A DNA stretch of 64,000 nt from contig NZ_CAFK01000229.1 of NCBI RefSeq assembly GCF_000239815.1, positions 1 through 64,000 on the forward strand, given 5' to 3'. The stretch comes from Bradyrhizobium sp. STM 3843. Its GTDB lineage: Bacteria; Pseudomonadota; Alphaproteobacteria; Rhizobiales; Xanthobacteraceae. Every line of letters starts with the position of its first letter. Position 1 is the first letter of the stretch. Shown piece by piece: positions 48,928 to 60,511 of this stretch. The notes below the pieces were generated by a model. That model had not been told where the DNA came from and searched no databases. It saw only the letters and a program-made list of their open reading frames with translations. The translations under genes were made by a program, and so were the position numbers.

Positions 48928-50265
48928 TCAAGCTGATTGCTGCGCCGGTTTTAGCTCCATTGGCCGCGGCGAGCCAGCGACCTCCTGCAGAGGCGGATGC
49001 AGGATATGCCAGACCAGCGCGCCGGCCATGACGGCGGTCGCGGCAAGATTGTTGCCCCAGGCCTGGATATCCTTTGGAAATGGCGGCAAGGACAAGAGAA
49101 GCAGGATGCCGGAGAGCGCAAGCGCCAGCCAGGTCCAGAGCCGCACCCGCGGCCGCGGATCATAGGCGGCACGATGCATCAAGATCGTCATCGGGAAGAA
49201 CAGCCACATGAAATAATATTGCCGCGCCAAGGGCGAGGCCACTGTCATCAGGCAGAACAGAATGCCGAGTTCCTCGGCATCCGAGCGCGGCGTGCGCCGT
49301 TTCTCACGCGGCATCACCGCGAGGAATCCCAGGCCCAACGCCAGCGACACCGCGAGCACGACGAGGTTGGCTTCCTTGAAGGAGATGTCGACGACGTTCA
49401 TCGTCGCCGCAGGCTTGGACGGATCGTCCTGGTTGTAGTTCACCGGACGTGTCAGCCGATGCGTGACCGCGATGATCGACTGATTGACCCAGGACCAGTT
49501 CTGCTCGTCGCGCTGGCCAAAGCCCTTCTCCGAACTCCCGCCGACCATGCCCTGATACCAGGTCTTCAGCTCATCGATATTGTGCTGGAAGCCGCGCACC
49601 GGCGCCGGCACCACGAACAGAAACACCAGCGTGAACACGATCATGCTGACCGCCGCCGCCCATTGCCGGCGCCAGACCAGATACGGCAGCACCGCGACCG
49701 GAAACACCTTGATGGCGGTTGCGAGCGCAAACATGCTGCCGCCGAGCCAGGGTCGTGCATATGGCCGCGCATGCTGCATCAGCCAGAAGCCGTAGAGCAT
49801 CAGTGCGAGCAGCATCAGGTTCGGCTGGCCGAGGTCGAACATGTCGAACACGAAGCTGATCGTCACAAAGCCCGGCAGGAAGTACAGCCATTGATTGGGC
49901 ACCCTGCCCGACCCGGTCATCGCGTGCGAGAGCTGCGCCGTCATCCACCACGCCACCACGTTGAGCAGTGCCAGGCAGCTGTAGAGCGCAACCTTGCCGA
50001 ACCAGGCCGGAATCGCGAGCAGCACCGCCGGGAACGGCGGATAGAGAAAGGCGAAATAGTCAGCCAGATTTTGCGGATAAAGATCCGCGCCACCGAGCAC
50101 CTGCTGGCCGGCCCAGTACCAGAGCGGATAGTCCTTGCTCTTGCCGTGGCCCCACAGCTCCGGGACCAGCACATCAGCGATGAGCAGCACACAACAAATC
50201 AAGAAGAGTATGTCGACCGGCGCGCGCAGCGACGGCCATCTCAAGCTAGACGAAGTTTTGGACAT
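48928..50265 (-). CDS. GT87-like membrane glycosyltransferase (DUF2029)
   Basis: A 445-residue protein with about ten hydrophobic helices. LYPQNLADYFAFLYPPFPAV resembles the first loop of mannosyltransferases of the GT87/DUF2029 type, and NQWLYFLPGFVTISFVFDMF then DLGQPNLMLLALM is the characteristic second block (GQ-N). Probably uses a polyprenyl-linked sugar; target unknown. ATG 50265 is taken; the frame also has a TTG five codons earlier. Confidence 0.8.
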   Translation of the reverse strand: MSKTSSSLRWPSLRAPVDILFLICCVLLIADVLVPELWGHGKSKDYPLWYWAGQQVLGGADLYPQNLADYFAFLYPPFPAVLLAIPAWFGKVALYSCLALLNVVAWWMTAQLSHAMTGSGRVPNQWLYFLPGFVTISFVFDMFDLGQPNLMLLALMLYGFWLMQHARPYARPWLGGSMFALATAIKVFPVAVLPYLVWRRQWAAAVSMIVFTLVFLFVVPAPVRGFQHNIDELKTWYQGMVGGSSEKGFGQRDEQNWSWVNQSIIAVTHRLTRPVNYNQDDPSKPAATMNVVDISFKEANLVVLAVSLALGLGFLAVMPREKRRTPRSDAEELGILFCLMTVASPLARQYYFMWLFFPMTILMHRAAYDPRPRVRLWTWLALALSGILLLLSLPPFPKDIQAWGNNLAATAVMAGALVWHILHPPLQEVAGSPRPMELKPAQQSA

Positions 50266-50299
50266 CAGCAGGTCACGCAATCAGCAGACATGTTTATCG

Positions 50300-51910
50300 T
50301 CATCGCCGCAGCAATCCGCCGAGTGCGCCGCGCACCAGCGAGCGGCCGATCGAGCCGCCGAGCGAACCTCCGACCTCTTTACCCAGATCGGCGGCGGCAC
50401 CGCCGACAACTTTGTCGGTCACCGAGCGGGCGATATTGCGGGCGATCAGTTGGCCCGTTGACAGCCGGCCGCGCCTGACATTGGTACCGAAGATGGTGGC
50501 GGCGATATCGCCGATCTTGCCAAGCACGCCGCCGGATGAGCTTTCCGTGGTCGCGGCCGTGCCGGCGATCCGCTTCTGCAACATTTCATAAGCGGACTCC
50601 GCATCAACAGCGGTGTCATATTTGCCCTTCACCGGGCTCGCATCCATGATCGCCTTGCGCTCCTCCGGCGTGACCGGCCCGATCCGCGCCGACGGCGGCC
50701 GGACCAGCACGCGCTCGACCATCGCGGGCGTGCCATTGCCTTCAAGAAACGACACCAGGGCCTCGCCCTTGCCGAGTTCCATGATCACTTGCGCGGTGTC
50801 GAGCTTCGGATTGGGACGAAAGGTTTGGGCGGCGGCAGCAACAGCCTTCTGATCGCGCGGCGTGAACGCGCGCAGCGCGTGTTGCACGCGATTGCCCATT
50901 TGGCCGAGCACACGATCCGGCACGTCGAGCGGGTTCTGCGTCACGAAATAGACGCCGACGCCTTTGGAGCGGATCAGCCGCACCACCTGCTCGATCTTGT
51001 CCATCAGCGCCTTCGGCGCGTCATTGAACAGAAGATGCGCTTCGTCGAAGAAGAAGACGAGCTTCGGCTTGGCGAGGTCACCGACTTCGGGGAGTTCCTC
51101 GAACAGTTCGGACAACATCCAGAGCAGGAAGGTCGCGTAGAGCCGCGGGTTCTGCAACAGCTTGTCGGCAACCAGGATGTTGATCATGCCGCGCCCGTCG
51201 CGGTCGGTGCGCATGAAATCCTGCAAGGACAGCGCAGGCTCGCCGAAGAACTTGGTGCCGCCCTGGTTTTCCAGCACCAGCAGCTGGCGCTGGATTGTTC
51301 CAATCGTGGCGCGCGTCACATTGCCGAACGACTGTGCGGCCTTGCGGATCGAGGCCAGCGGATCTTCCTCGCCGTCGGCACTCTTCTTGGCCGCCTCGGG
51401 AATGATCGCGTCGAGCAGCGCGCGCAGATCCTTCATGTCGATCAGCGTGAGCCCGTTATCGTCGGCGACCCGAAACGCGACGTTGAGCACGCCTTCCTGC
51501 ACATCGTTCAAGTCGAGCATGCGCGCCAGCAGCAAAGGTCCCATCTCGGTGACGGTCGCGCGCACCGGATGCCCCTGCTCGCCGAACACGTCCCAAAATA
51601 CCGTCGCAAACTGGTCCGGCTGATAGGTCAAGCCAAGTTCGCTCGCACGCTTGACGATGAAATCCTTGGGCTCGCCAACCTCCGCGATCCCTGACAGATC
51701 GCCTTTGATGTCGGCTGCAAAAACCGGAACTCCGGCGCGCGCAAACCCTTCCGCCATCACCTGCAATGTCACCGTCTTGCCGGTGCCGGTGGCGCCGGTG
51801 ACCAGGCCGTGCCGATTGGCAAGTGCCAGCGTCAACCAGGCCGGCTGCTCCCCTTTGCCGACGAAGATCTTGTCCCCGGTGTCAGCCAGGGATGTTCCGG
51901 AGAGTGCCAT
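50300..51910 (-). CDS. HerA-like ATPase (DUF853)
   Basis: A 536-residue P-loop ATPase: Walker A GATGTGKTVTLQ near residue 40, and Walker B KLVFFFDEAHLLFND near 285. VYFVTQNPLDVPDRVLGQMG is the sensor-like block typical of the DUF853 group related to the HerA/FtsK translocases. The C-terminal 90 residues are Gly/Arg-rich (GGSLGGSIGRSLVRGALGGL). Role in the cell unclear; relatives are called helicases by homology. The ribosome site is weak. Confidence 0.88.
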   Translation of the reverse strand: MALSGTSLADTGDKIFVGKGEQPAWLTLALANRHGLVTGATGTGKTVTLQVMAEGFARAGVPVFAADIKGDLSGIAEVGEPKDFIVKRASELGLTYQPDQFATVFWDVFGEQGHPVRATVTEMGPLLLARMLDLNDVQEGVLNVAFRVADDNGLTLIDMKDLRALLDAIIPEAAKKSADGEEDPLASIRKAAQSFGNVTRATIGTIQRQLLVLENQGGTKFFGEPALSLQDFMRTDRDGRGMINILVADKLLQNPRLYATFLLWMLSELFEELPEVGDLAKPKLVFFFDEAHLLFNDAPKALMDKIEQVVRLIRSKGVGVYFVTQNPLDVPDRVLGQMGNRVQHALRAFTPRDQKAVAAAAQTFRPNPKLDTAQVIMELGKGEALVSFLEGNGTPAMVERVLVRPPSARIGPVTPEERKAIMDASPVKGKYDTAVDAESAYEMLQKRIAGTAATTESSSGGVLGKIGDIAATIFGTNVRRGRLSTGQLIARNIARSVTDKVVGGAAADLGKEVGGSLGGSIGRSLVRGALGGLLRR

Positions 51911-52626
51911 TATAGCGGGTCTTTCACTCGTTTCTGTCTCGCGTTTGCGGTCGGCATCGGCCTGCCGGCATCATACTTGATCTCAAGTCCATTGAAACCA
52001 GCACGGCCTCAATTGACGGTCACACCGCCAGTCGCGCTCCGCCGACATGCGGTCAGAGCAGATATCGCGCGATTTGTCCGCAACTTTCATACCGTGTCTT
52101 GCACGGCTGCAACACTTTTGCCGCGATCGCGAATCGGCTCGCGCATTCGTGTTGTCTTTCATTGGTCGTCCGATCAAGATAATTCCTTAGCTGTGAAGTC
52201 CGGTCTTGGGGGGCCGGATCGAGGACGGGGCAAGATGGACGACAAGGTTGAGTGGCCGACCGCGAGGATCGGCAACGGGAGAGGTGTATCTGACGCGTCG
52301 GCAGAGACCGTCGGCATCATCCTCAGCTTCCGCCACGACGAAGGAACCTTCGAAACAGGTTCATGTGCGGATCGACGCCATCGCGCGCGCGGAGGCCGCG
52401 ATTCCAGCAGCAATGAAGGTCGATCGGCGCCGCCACGCGATGGGCGCGTTCGAAACAGTCGGCGTCCACTTGATGAGCGCGATCTCGGGATCGCCGACAT
52501 GCAGGCGGTTGCAGGTGAACTTTTCAAGTTCCGCCGCGACAAACTCGAAGCCGATCGAATGGGCGCGATCGTGGGCACACCGGGGCTGAGCCACTTCGCC
52601 TGAAGCACCTTCGCATATTGAGCATC
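51911..52626. other. Stretch without a confident gene, possibly decayed coding DNA
   Basis: Overlapping frames on both strands reach 80-260 codons, but none shows a family pattern throughout. A frame from ATG 52236 (MDDKVEWPTARIGNG) ends with a plausible helical segment, and the opposite strand has a 77-codon frame at 52361-52594. Either may be a remnant. I could not support a gene. Confidence 0.4.
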
Positions 52627-53034
52627 ATGACATACCCGATCACCGAGATTGAAGGCATGACCGCCTTAGCTGTGTCCAAGCTGAAGGCGCTTGGCATCCG
52701 GACCACCGACGCACTGCTCGAAGCCGCCCGCACCTCGAAGGGCCGCAAGGCACTGGCCGCCAAGACCGGCATCAGCGAGCAGCAACTGCTGGAGTGGGCG
52801 AACGTCGCCGACTACATGCGGATTCCCGGCATGGGCAAGGCCAAGGTGGGGCTGGTGCGTGCAGCCGGCGTGACCACGGTGCGCGAGCTCGCCCATCGCA
52901 ACCCGGCACGGCTGGCGCAGAATATCAAGGAGGTCAATACCAGGCGCAAGCTGGTGCGGATCCTGCCTTCGGAAAAATCGATCGGACACATGATCGAGCA
53001 GGCGCGCAAACTGGACCCGAAGATCAGTTATTGA
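52627..53034 (+). CDS. DUF4332 protein with helix-hairpin-helix motifs
   Basis: A 135-residue protein starting MTYPITEIEGMTALAVSKLK. Two helix-hairpin-helix-like repeats are seen: IEGMTALAVSKLKALGIRTT and RIPGMGKAKVGLVRAAGVTT, as in DUF4332. This fold usually contacts DNA backbones without sequence specificity, but a role for this protein is unknown. It precedes the folate genes by 75 bases. Confidence 0.82.
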   Translation: MTYPITEIEGMTALAVSKLKALGIRTTDALLEAARTSKGRKALAAKTGISEQQLLEWANVADYMRIPGMGKAKVGLVRAAGVTTVRELAHRNPARLAQNIKEVNTRRKLVRILPSEKSIGHMIEQARKLDPKISY

Positions 53035-53109
53035 AACGGCGGGCGGTGCCAAGCCGGCCCACGCCGTGTCGACCTTGACTCCGTGGCTGCGACCGCGCAA
53101 AGCGGCAGC

Positions 53110-53970
53110 ATGAGTGCGCCCGTGCCACAATCCCATCCGACGCCGGCTTCAGCGGCGCATCCGCTGCTGCGCGGATGGCTGGCGCAGCCGTATCCGGCCG
53201 TGATGGGCATTCTCAACGTGACGCCGGATTCGTTCTCGGATGGCGGTCGGTTCGACGCGCCGGACCGTGCACTCGACCAGGCCAGGCGCATGATCGCCGA
53301 GGGCGCCGATATCATCGATATCGGCGCAGAATCCACCCGCCCCTATGTCGGCGCGGCGCCGGTGTCAGCCGAACAGGAACTGTCGCGACTTAAGCCTGTT
53401 CTGCGAGATGTCGTCTCGCTCGGTGTGCCGGTCTCCATCGACAGCATGAAGGCCGAAGTGGTCGCATTTGCATTGGAGCAAGGCGCTGCGACCGCCAATG
53501 ATGTCTGGGGTCTGCAGCGCGATCCGGAGATGGCAAAGATCGTAGCAGCCCACGACGTGCCGGTCGTCGTAATGCACAACCGCCTCTCCGTCGATCCCGC
53601 GATCGACATCATGAAGGACGTGCGCGACTTCTTCGTCCGCTCCCTGGATATTGCCGCAAAGGCCGGCATTCCCGAGGGCAATCTTGCGCTCGATCCCGGC
53701 ATCGGCTTCGGCAAGACGCCGGAGCAGAGCATGACGATGCTGGCGCGGCTCGATGAGCTCGCCTGCTTCGGCCTGCCGATCCTGGTCGGCGCCTCGCGCA
53801 AGCGCTTCATCAGCTCCGTCGCGCCGTCGGAGCCGCACCAGCGCCTGGGTGGATCGCTTGCGGCGCACCTTATTGCCGCGAGGCACGGCGCCAAGATCAT
53901 CAGGGCCCATGACGTCGCCGAGACAGTACAAGCATTGCGCGTGGCCGCCGCGATTGAGATGAAACGATGA
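53110..53970 (+). CDS. folP: Dihydropteroate synthase
   Basis: A 286-residue TIM-barrel enzyme that joins p-aminobenzoate to the dihydropterin pyrophosphate, the step blocked by sulfonamides. Signatures are MGILNVTPDSFSDGGRF and GADIIDIGAESTRP; the phosphate-loop end GASRKRFIS is present. The frame begins at a GTG nine codons earlier; ATG 53110 is chosen. The stop overlaps the folB start by 4 bases (ATGA). Confidence 0.96.
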   Translation: MSAPVPQSHPTPASAAHPLLRGWLAQPYPAVMGILNVTPDSFSDGGRFDAPDRALDQARRMIAEGADIIDIGAESTRPYVGAAPVSAEQELSRLKPVLRDVVSLGVPVSIDSMKAEVVAFALEQGAATANDVWGLQRDPEMAKIVAAHDVPVVVMHNRLSVDPAIDIMKDVRDFFVRSLDIAAKAGIPEGNLALDPGIGFGKTPEQSMTMLARLDELACFGLPILVGASRKRFISSVAPSEPHQRLGGSLAAHLIAARHGAKIIRAHDVAETVQALRVAAAIEMKR

Positions 53971-54332
53971 CCGACACGATTTTCATCAAGGGGATTCTGG
54001 TCCACGCCCGTCACGGGGTGCTGGAGCATGAGAACGAAGTCGGACAGCGCTTCGTGATCGACCTCGAGCTTTACACCGATCTGTCTGAATCGTCGCGAAC
54101 CGATAAGCTTGCAGATACCGTTTCCTACTCGAACGTGGTCGCAAGCGCGACTGCCGCGTTCAAGGACACCAATTACAGATTGCTGGAGCGCGCCGCCGGT
54201 GCCGTTGCCGACGCGATCCTGTCGAGCTTCGAGCGGATCCATGCCGTCAAGGTCACCGTCCACAAGCCGCACGCGCCGATCGCCGCGATCTTCGAGGACG
54301 TCGGCGTGGTGCTGACGCGCTCACGAAAATAA
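53967..54332 (+). CDS. folB: Dihydroneopterin aldolase
   Basis: A 121-residue folate enzyme that splits dihydroneopterin to hydroxymethyl-dihydropterin and glycolaldehyde. FIKGILVHARHGVLEHENEV and GQRFVIDLEL are family motifs, with the conserved Lys in AVKVTVHKPHAPI. It is nested between folP (4-base overlap) and folK (1-base TAATG overlap), so the three are translationally coupled. Confidence 0.95.
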   Translation: MTDTIFIKGILVHARHGVLEHENEVGQRFVIDLELYTDLSESSRTDKLADTVSYSNVVASATAAFKDTNYRLLERAAGAVADAILSSFERIHAVKVTVHKPHAPIAAIFEDVGVVLTRSRK

Positions 54333-54832
54333 TGGCAAGCGCGCTGATCGCTCTCGGCGGCAATGTCGGCGATGTGCAGGCAAGTTTTCAGCGCGCCATC
54401 CCCGAAATCTGCCGGCGCGCTCAGGCGCGGCTCGAGGCGCGCTCCGCCGATTACCTCACCCCGCCCTGGGGCGAGACACAGCAGCCGCCCTTCATCAACG
54501 CCTGTATTGCGATCGAGACGCAGCTCGATCCGCATGCGCTGCTCGCGACCTTGCACGAGGTCGAGCGGATGTTCGGCCGCGACCGGGCGCAGGAGAGCCG
54601 CTGGGGACCGCGGACGCTCGATCTCGACCTGATCGCCTATGACGATGTCGCGATCGACACACCCGAACTGAGCTTGCCGCACCCGCGCCTGTTCGAACGC
54701 GGCTTCGTGCTGGTGCCGCTGGCCGAGATCGCCCCCGACCGGCTGATCGCCGGCCGCCGCATCCGGGACGCACTTGCAAATGTTTCGCACGACGGAATCA
54801 CGCGCCTGCCCGCTCCCGGCCAGCCGTCTTAG
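54332..54832 (+). CDS. folK: HPPK, 2-amino-4-hydroxy-6-hydroxymethyldihydropteridine pyrophosphokinase
   Basis: A 166-residue kinase that pyrophosphorylates hydroxymethyl-dihydropterin, giving the FolP substrate. ALGGNVGDVQASFQRAI and RWGPRTLDLDLIAYDD carry the ATP- and magnesium-binding residues; LPHPRLFERGFVLVPLAEI is the classic end. Last gene of folP-folB-folK, immediately before the mutase genes. Confidence 0.96.
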   Translation: MASALIALGGNVGDVQASFQRAIPEICRRAQARLEARSADYLTPPWGETQQPPFINACIAIETQLDPHALLATLHEVERMFGRDRAQESRWGPRTLDLDLIAYDDVAIDTPELSLPHPRLFERGFVLVPLAEIAPDRLIAGRRIRDALANVSHDGITRLPAPGQPS

Positions 54833-54917
54833 GAGCCGAAACAACCGTTTGGCTTGGCCAGCGCGGCGTGGCAATTTGCGGCCAACGTGAAGCAGGCGCC
54901 CGGGAGAGTTAAGCCGA

Positions 54918-56786
54918 ATGACATCCGTAACCGAGGAGCTGCGGTTGGCCGCCGAGTTCGCGCCGGCTGGCTACGATCAGTGGCGCAAGCTGGTCGACGG
55001 CGTGCTCAAGGGCGCGCCTTACGAAAAGCTCGTCGGCAAGACCTATGACGGCTTGGCCATTCAGCCGATCTACAGCCGCGCCAAGGATGCGTCCCTGCTG
55101 GCCGGCCGCTCCGCGGCAGCCCCATGGCAGATCATGCAGCGGGTCGATCATCCTGACGTCGCCAAGGCCAATACCCAGATCCTGACCGACCTCGAGAACG
55201 GTGCCACCGGTCTCGAGATCGAATTCCAGGGCGGGCCCGGCGCGCGCGGCTTCGGCATCGCAGATGCGGAGCCAGCAACGTTACAACGGCTGTTCCAGGG
55301 CGTCATGTTCGATGCCGGCATCTCGATCGCACTCAATCCCGTGCTCGGCCGCGGCAACGCGGGCGAAGCGCTTGCATCCCTCATCGAAGCCCAGAGCGTC
55401 GATCCCGCCGGGGTCGATCTCCGCATCAACTATCAGGCGCTTTCGACCATTGCCGTCCGCGGCAGCGCTGCCGCTGCGTGGTCCGAGATGGAGGGGCCGT
55501 TTGCAAAGGTGGTGCGCGGCCTCATGGACCGCGGCTTCAGGCGGCATCTGGTGCTGGCAGATGGTCGCCCGATCCATGACGCCGGCGGATCGGAAGCGCA
55601 GGAGCTGGCCTTCGCGCTGAGCTTGGGGCTCGCCTATCTGCGCACGCTGGAAGCCGGCGGCATCGCGCTCGACGAAGCCCGTGCGGTGCTGTCCTTCCGC
55701 CTGTGCGCCGATGCCGGCCAGTTCCTCACATCAGCGAAATTCCGTGCCCTGCGTCTGCTGTGGGCGCGGATCGAGCAGGCTTGCGGCCTGACGCCGAAGC
55801 CCCTGTTCATCGCCGCCGAAACCGCCTGGCGCATGCTGACGCAGCGTGACCCCTACGTGAACATGCTGCGCGCCACGATCGCCGTGTTCTCCGCTGGCCT
55901 CGGCGGCGCCAACGCGATCACCGTGCTGCCGCACACCCTCGCGCTCGGCCTGCCGGATGCGTTCGCGCGACGGGTGGCGCGCAACACGCAGCTGATCCTG
56001 GTGGAAGAGAGCAATCTCGCCCGCGTCGCCGATCCCGCGGCCGGCTCCGGCGGCATCGAAGCCCTCACCAAGGAGCTGTGCGAGGCCGCCTGGACACTAT
56101 TCCAGGAGATCGAAAAGGCCGGCGGCGTGTTCGCCGCGTTGCAGTCGGGGCTGATCCAGACCAAGGTCGCCGCAACGCGTCAGGCGCGCGCCGCCAACGT
56201 TGCCAAGCGGCGCGAGGTGCTGACCGGCGCCAGCGAGTTTCCCAACCTGGACGAAACCGATGTCGCGGTTGACGCAGCCGTGCCGGTCGCACTCGCGCCT
56301 GTGGTTGCGCCGAAAATCAGCTTCCAAGCCCTTGCCCCTCTGCGGCTTGCCGAACCATTCGAGCGGCTGCGCGACCGTTCCGATGCGCGGCTAAAGAGCA
56401 AAGGCAACAGACCGTCCGTATTCCTGGCCAATCTCGGCACGGCCGCCGACTTCACCGCACGCGCCACTTTCGCCAAGAGCTTTTTCGAAGCCGGCGGCAT
56501 CGTTGCGATCAATGGCGAGGGATCAACCGACCCGGCCGCTTTGGCCGCAGCCTACAAGGCGTCCGGCGCCGCGCTGGCCTGCCTCTGCTCGTCCGACAAG
56601 GTCTACGCAGACACCGCTGTTTCAGCCACCAAGGCCCTGAAAGAAGCCGGTGCACGGCATATCTATCTGGCAGGCCGTCCCGGGGAGCAGGAGGCGGCGC
56701 TGCGCGCGGCTGGCGTCGATGGCTTCGTCTTTGCCGGCTGCGACGCGCTGACAACGCTCGAGGACGCCTATACGCATCTGGAGTGA
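54918..56786 (+). CDS. Methylmalonyl-CoA mutase, small (beta) subunit
   Basis: A 622-residue protein with the substrate-barrel half (FAPAGYDQWRKLVDGVLKGA PYEKL; NTQLILVEESNLARVADPAA) and a degenerate cobalamin-type domain without DxHxxG, as expected for the non-catalytic subunit of the heterodimer. It stabilises the large subunit encoded downstream. GGGAG precedes the ATG by about 11 bases. Together with the large subunit it interconverts methylmalonyl-CoA and succinyl-CoA. Confidence 0.93.
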   Translation: MTSVTEELRLAAEFAPAGYDQWRKLVDGVLKGAPYEKLVGKTYDGLAIQPIYSRAKDASLLAGRSAAAPWQIMQRVDHPDVAKANTQILTDLENGATGLEIEFQGGPGARGFGIADAEPATLQRLFQGVMFDAGISIALNPVLGRGNAGEALASLIEAQSVDPAGVDLRINYQALSTIAVRGSAAAAWSEMEGPFAKVVRGLMDRGFRRHLVLADGRPIHDAGGSEAQELAFALSLGLAYLRTLEAGGIALDEARAVLSFRLCADAGQFLTSAKFRALRLLWARIEQACGLTPKPLFIAAETAWRMLTQRDPYVNMLRATIAVFSAGLGGANAITVLPHTLALGLPDAFARRVARNTQLILVEESNLARVADPAAGSGGIEALTKELCEAAWTLFQEIEKAGGVFAALQSGLIQTKVAATRQARAANVAKRREVLTGASEFPNLDETDVAVDAAVPVALAPVVAPKISFQALAPLRLAEPFERLRDRSDARLKSKGNRPSVFLANLGTAADFTARATFAKSFFEAGGIVAINGEGSTDPAALAAAYKASGAALACLCSSDKVYADTAVSATKALKEAGARHIYLAGRPGEQEAALRAAGVDGFVFAGCDALTTLEDAYTHLE

Positions 56787-56788
56787 GC

Positions 56789-57253
56789 ATGACCGACGAC
56801 ACCAAGCCCCTGCTGACCGGCGGCTGCCAATGCGGCGCCGTCCGCTTCGCGTTCAAGACCACGCCGAGCAAGGTCAGCATCTGTCATTGCCGGATGTGCC
56901 AGAAGGCGACCGGCGCGCCGTTCGCCTCCTTTGCCGAGATCGACCGCGAGAACTTCGCCTGGACGCGCGGTCGGCCTGGAACCTTCCGCTCCTCGACCAT
57001 CGCCGAACGTTTCTTCTGCGCCGCCTGCGGCACCCCGCTCGGCTTCGGGCGCATCGATGGGCCGCGCATCGAGATCATGACCGGCAGCTTCGACCGGCCG
57101 GACCGCGTGGTCCCGACGCGCCAATACGGCACGGAATCCCGACTCGGCTGGGTGGTCGGAATCTCCAACCTGCCGAGCCAGACCACGATGCAGAATTATG
57201 GACCCGAGAAGATGGCGACCATCACGAGCCACCAGCACCCGGATCATGATTGA
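56789..57253 (+). CDS. GFA-family zinc protein
   Basis: A 154-residue protein with the GFA fold: GGCQCGAVRFAF, the ligand-rich CHCRMCQKATGAPFASFA and FFCAACGTPLGFGRIDG. Relatives were named for glutathione-dependent formaldehyde activation, which is not established for most. ATG 56789 has GGAG at 5 bases; an overlapping GTG at 56783 is weaker. It sits between the two mutase genes. Confidence 0.88.
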   Translation: MTDDTKPLLTGGCQCGAVRFAFKTTPSKVSICHCRMCQKATGAPFASFAEIDRENFAWTRGRPGTFRSSTIAERFFCAACGTPLGFGRIDGPRIEIMTGSFDRPDRVVPTRQYGTESRLGWVVGISNLPSQTTMQNYGPEKMATITSHQHPDHD

Positions 57254-57410
57254 TGTTTCACTTGGCCTTTAGGATTGTTGAGCTGTTCTTGGAATTCGTG
57301 CCGCGGCTGTTCTCGGACGCGATGCAGAACAAGGGCTTTGACGATCCGGCCTACACGAAGAATGTCCAGGAACTGATCGCACGCAACAAGCGATTTGAGG
57401 AAGTCCAGGA

Positions 57411-57414
<4 letters not shown>
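57253..57414 (+). CDS. Small 53-residue protein coupled to the mutase large subunit
   Basis: A short uninterrupted frame starting MFHLAFRIVELFLEFVPRLF and ending NKRFEEVQE. Its ATG shares one base with the stop of the GFA gene (TGATG), and its own stop overlaps the mutase ATG by 4 bases (ATGA). It has an amphipathic hydrophobic first half and a charged second half (FDDPAYTKNVQELIARNKRF). Both overlaps are typical of translational coupling. No family recognised; it could be a leader-type peptide or a partner of the mutase. Confidence 0.7.
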
Positions 57415-59567
<2,153 letters not shown>

Positions 59568-59693
59568 CCGACGTTCAAGCCGCTGAGCTCCCTTGGTGTC
59601 ACGGCGCGGCCGGTGCAGCCGCGTGATGCCGGCAATTGAACCTGCTGTGAGCGGGATCGCACAGATCACCAAGCAACGGATCCGATCATCACC

Positions 59694-60479
59694 ATGTCTC
59701 CCGTCAAATTGAGCCTCGCCCTGCTCCTCGGGCTGTTCTGTGTTCATCCCGCGCTCGCCGCCGAGCCCAAGGCCGAGCCCAAGCCCGACGCCACGATCAA
59801 CACCAAGGCGATCGAGGCCGCTGTGACGCTCGCCCCCGAGATCAAGTCCGATCCGGCGCTTGCCGCCTATTGCCTTGCCGAAGGTCGGAAGTGGATCGAC
59901 AAGCAGGCCGCCGATGCGGCCAAGGAGCACAAGCAAGACCCCGCGCTGTTCCGCGACGGCAAATGGTCGTTCGAACGCAAATATTCAGTGCGTTCGAATG
60001 TCGCCGATCGCTATGTCAGCGTGGTCCGGGATGACTACATGGATATGCGCGGCGCCCACCCCAACAGTGACGTCAACACCGTCCTTTGGGACAAGGCCGA
60101 CAACAAACCGATCAGCATCCGCCCGTTCTTCGCTGAGACGGCGGACAATGGCCCGACCATGAAGGCCATGCTGAAAGCCGTGATCACTGCGCTGAAGGCG
60201 GAGAAAAAGAAGCGGGACGCCGGCAACGACAATGACGACTGGTCCAAGGGGCTGGAGCCGAAGCTGCTGAAGATCGGCGCAGTGACACTGGCGCCGTCGA
60301 CGGACGCCGGCAAGAGCTCCGGCCTCACCTTCCACTATCCGCCTTACGCGGTCGGTCCCTATGCCGAAGGCGAGTACGTCGCCTTCGTGCCGTGGGAAAC
60401 GCTCAAGCCTTATCTCACGCCGGAAGGCACGCGGATCTTCGGCGGCGGCCGGCCAAAAGGCGATGCGGAAGAAAACTAG
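59694..60479 (+). CDS. Secreted DUF3298 protein
   Basis: A 261-residue protein with a signal peptide (MSPVKLSLALLLGLFCVHPA) and a DUF3298-type end (LTFHYPPYAVGPYAEGEYVA then VPWETLKPYL). The RsiV-like layout suggests an extracytoplasmic envelope protein, possibly sensing a ligand, but the role is unknown. It is interposed between the mutase and meaB genes. Confidence 0.82.
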   Translation: MSPVKLSLALLLGLFCVHPALAAEPKAEPKPDATINTKAIEAAVTLAPEIKSDPALAAYCLAEGRKWIDKQAADAAKEHKQDPALFRDGKWSFERKYSVRSNVADRYVSVVRDDYMDMRGAHPNSDVNTVLWDKADNKPISIRPFFAETADNGPTMKAMLKAVITALKAEKKKRDAGNDNDDWSKGLEPKLLKIGAVTLAPSTDAGKSSGLTFHYPPYAVGPYAEGEYVAFVPWETLKPYLTPEGTRIFGGGRPKGDAEEN

Positions 60480-60511
60480 CCGATGACCGTCTATCGGCTA
60501 TAACGGACGGC

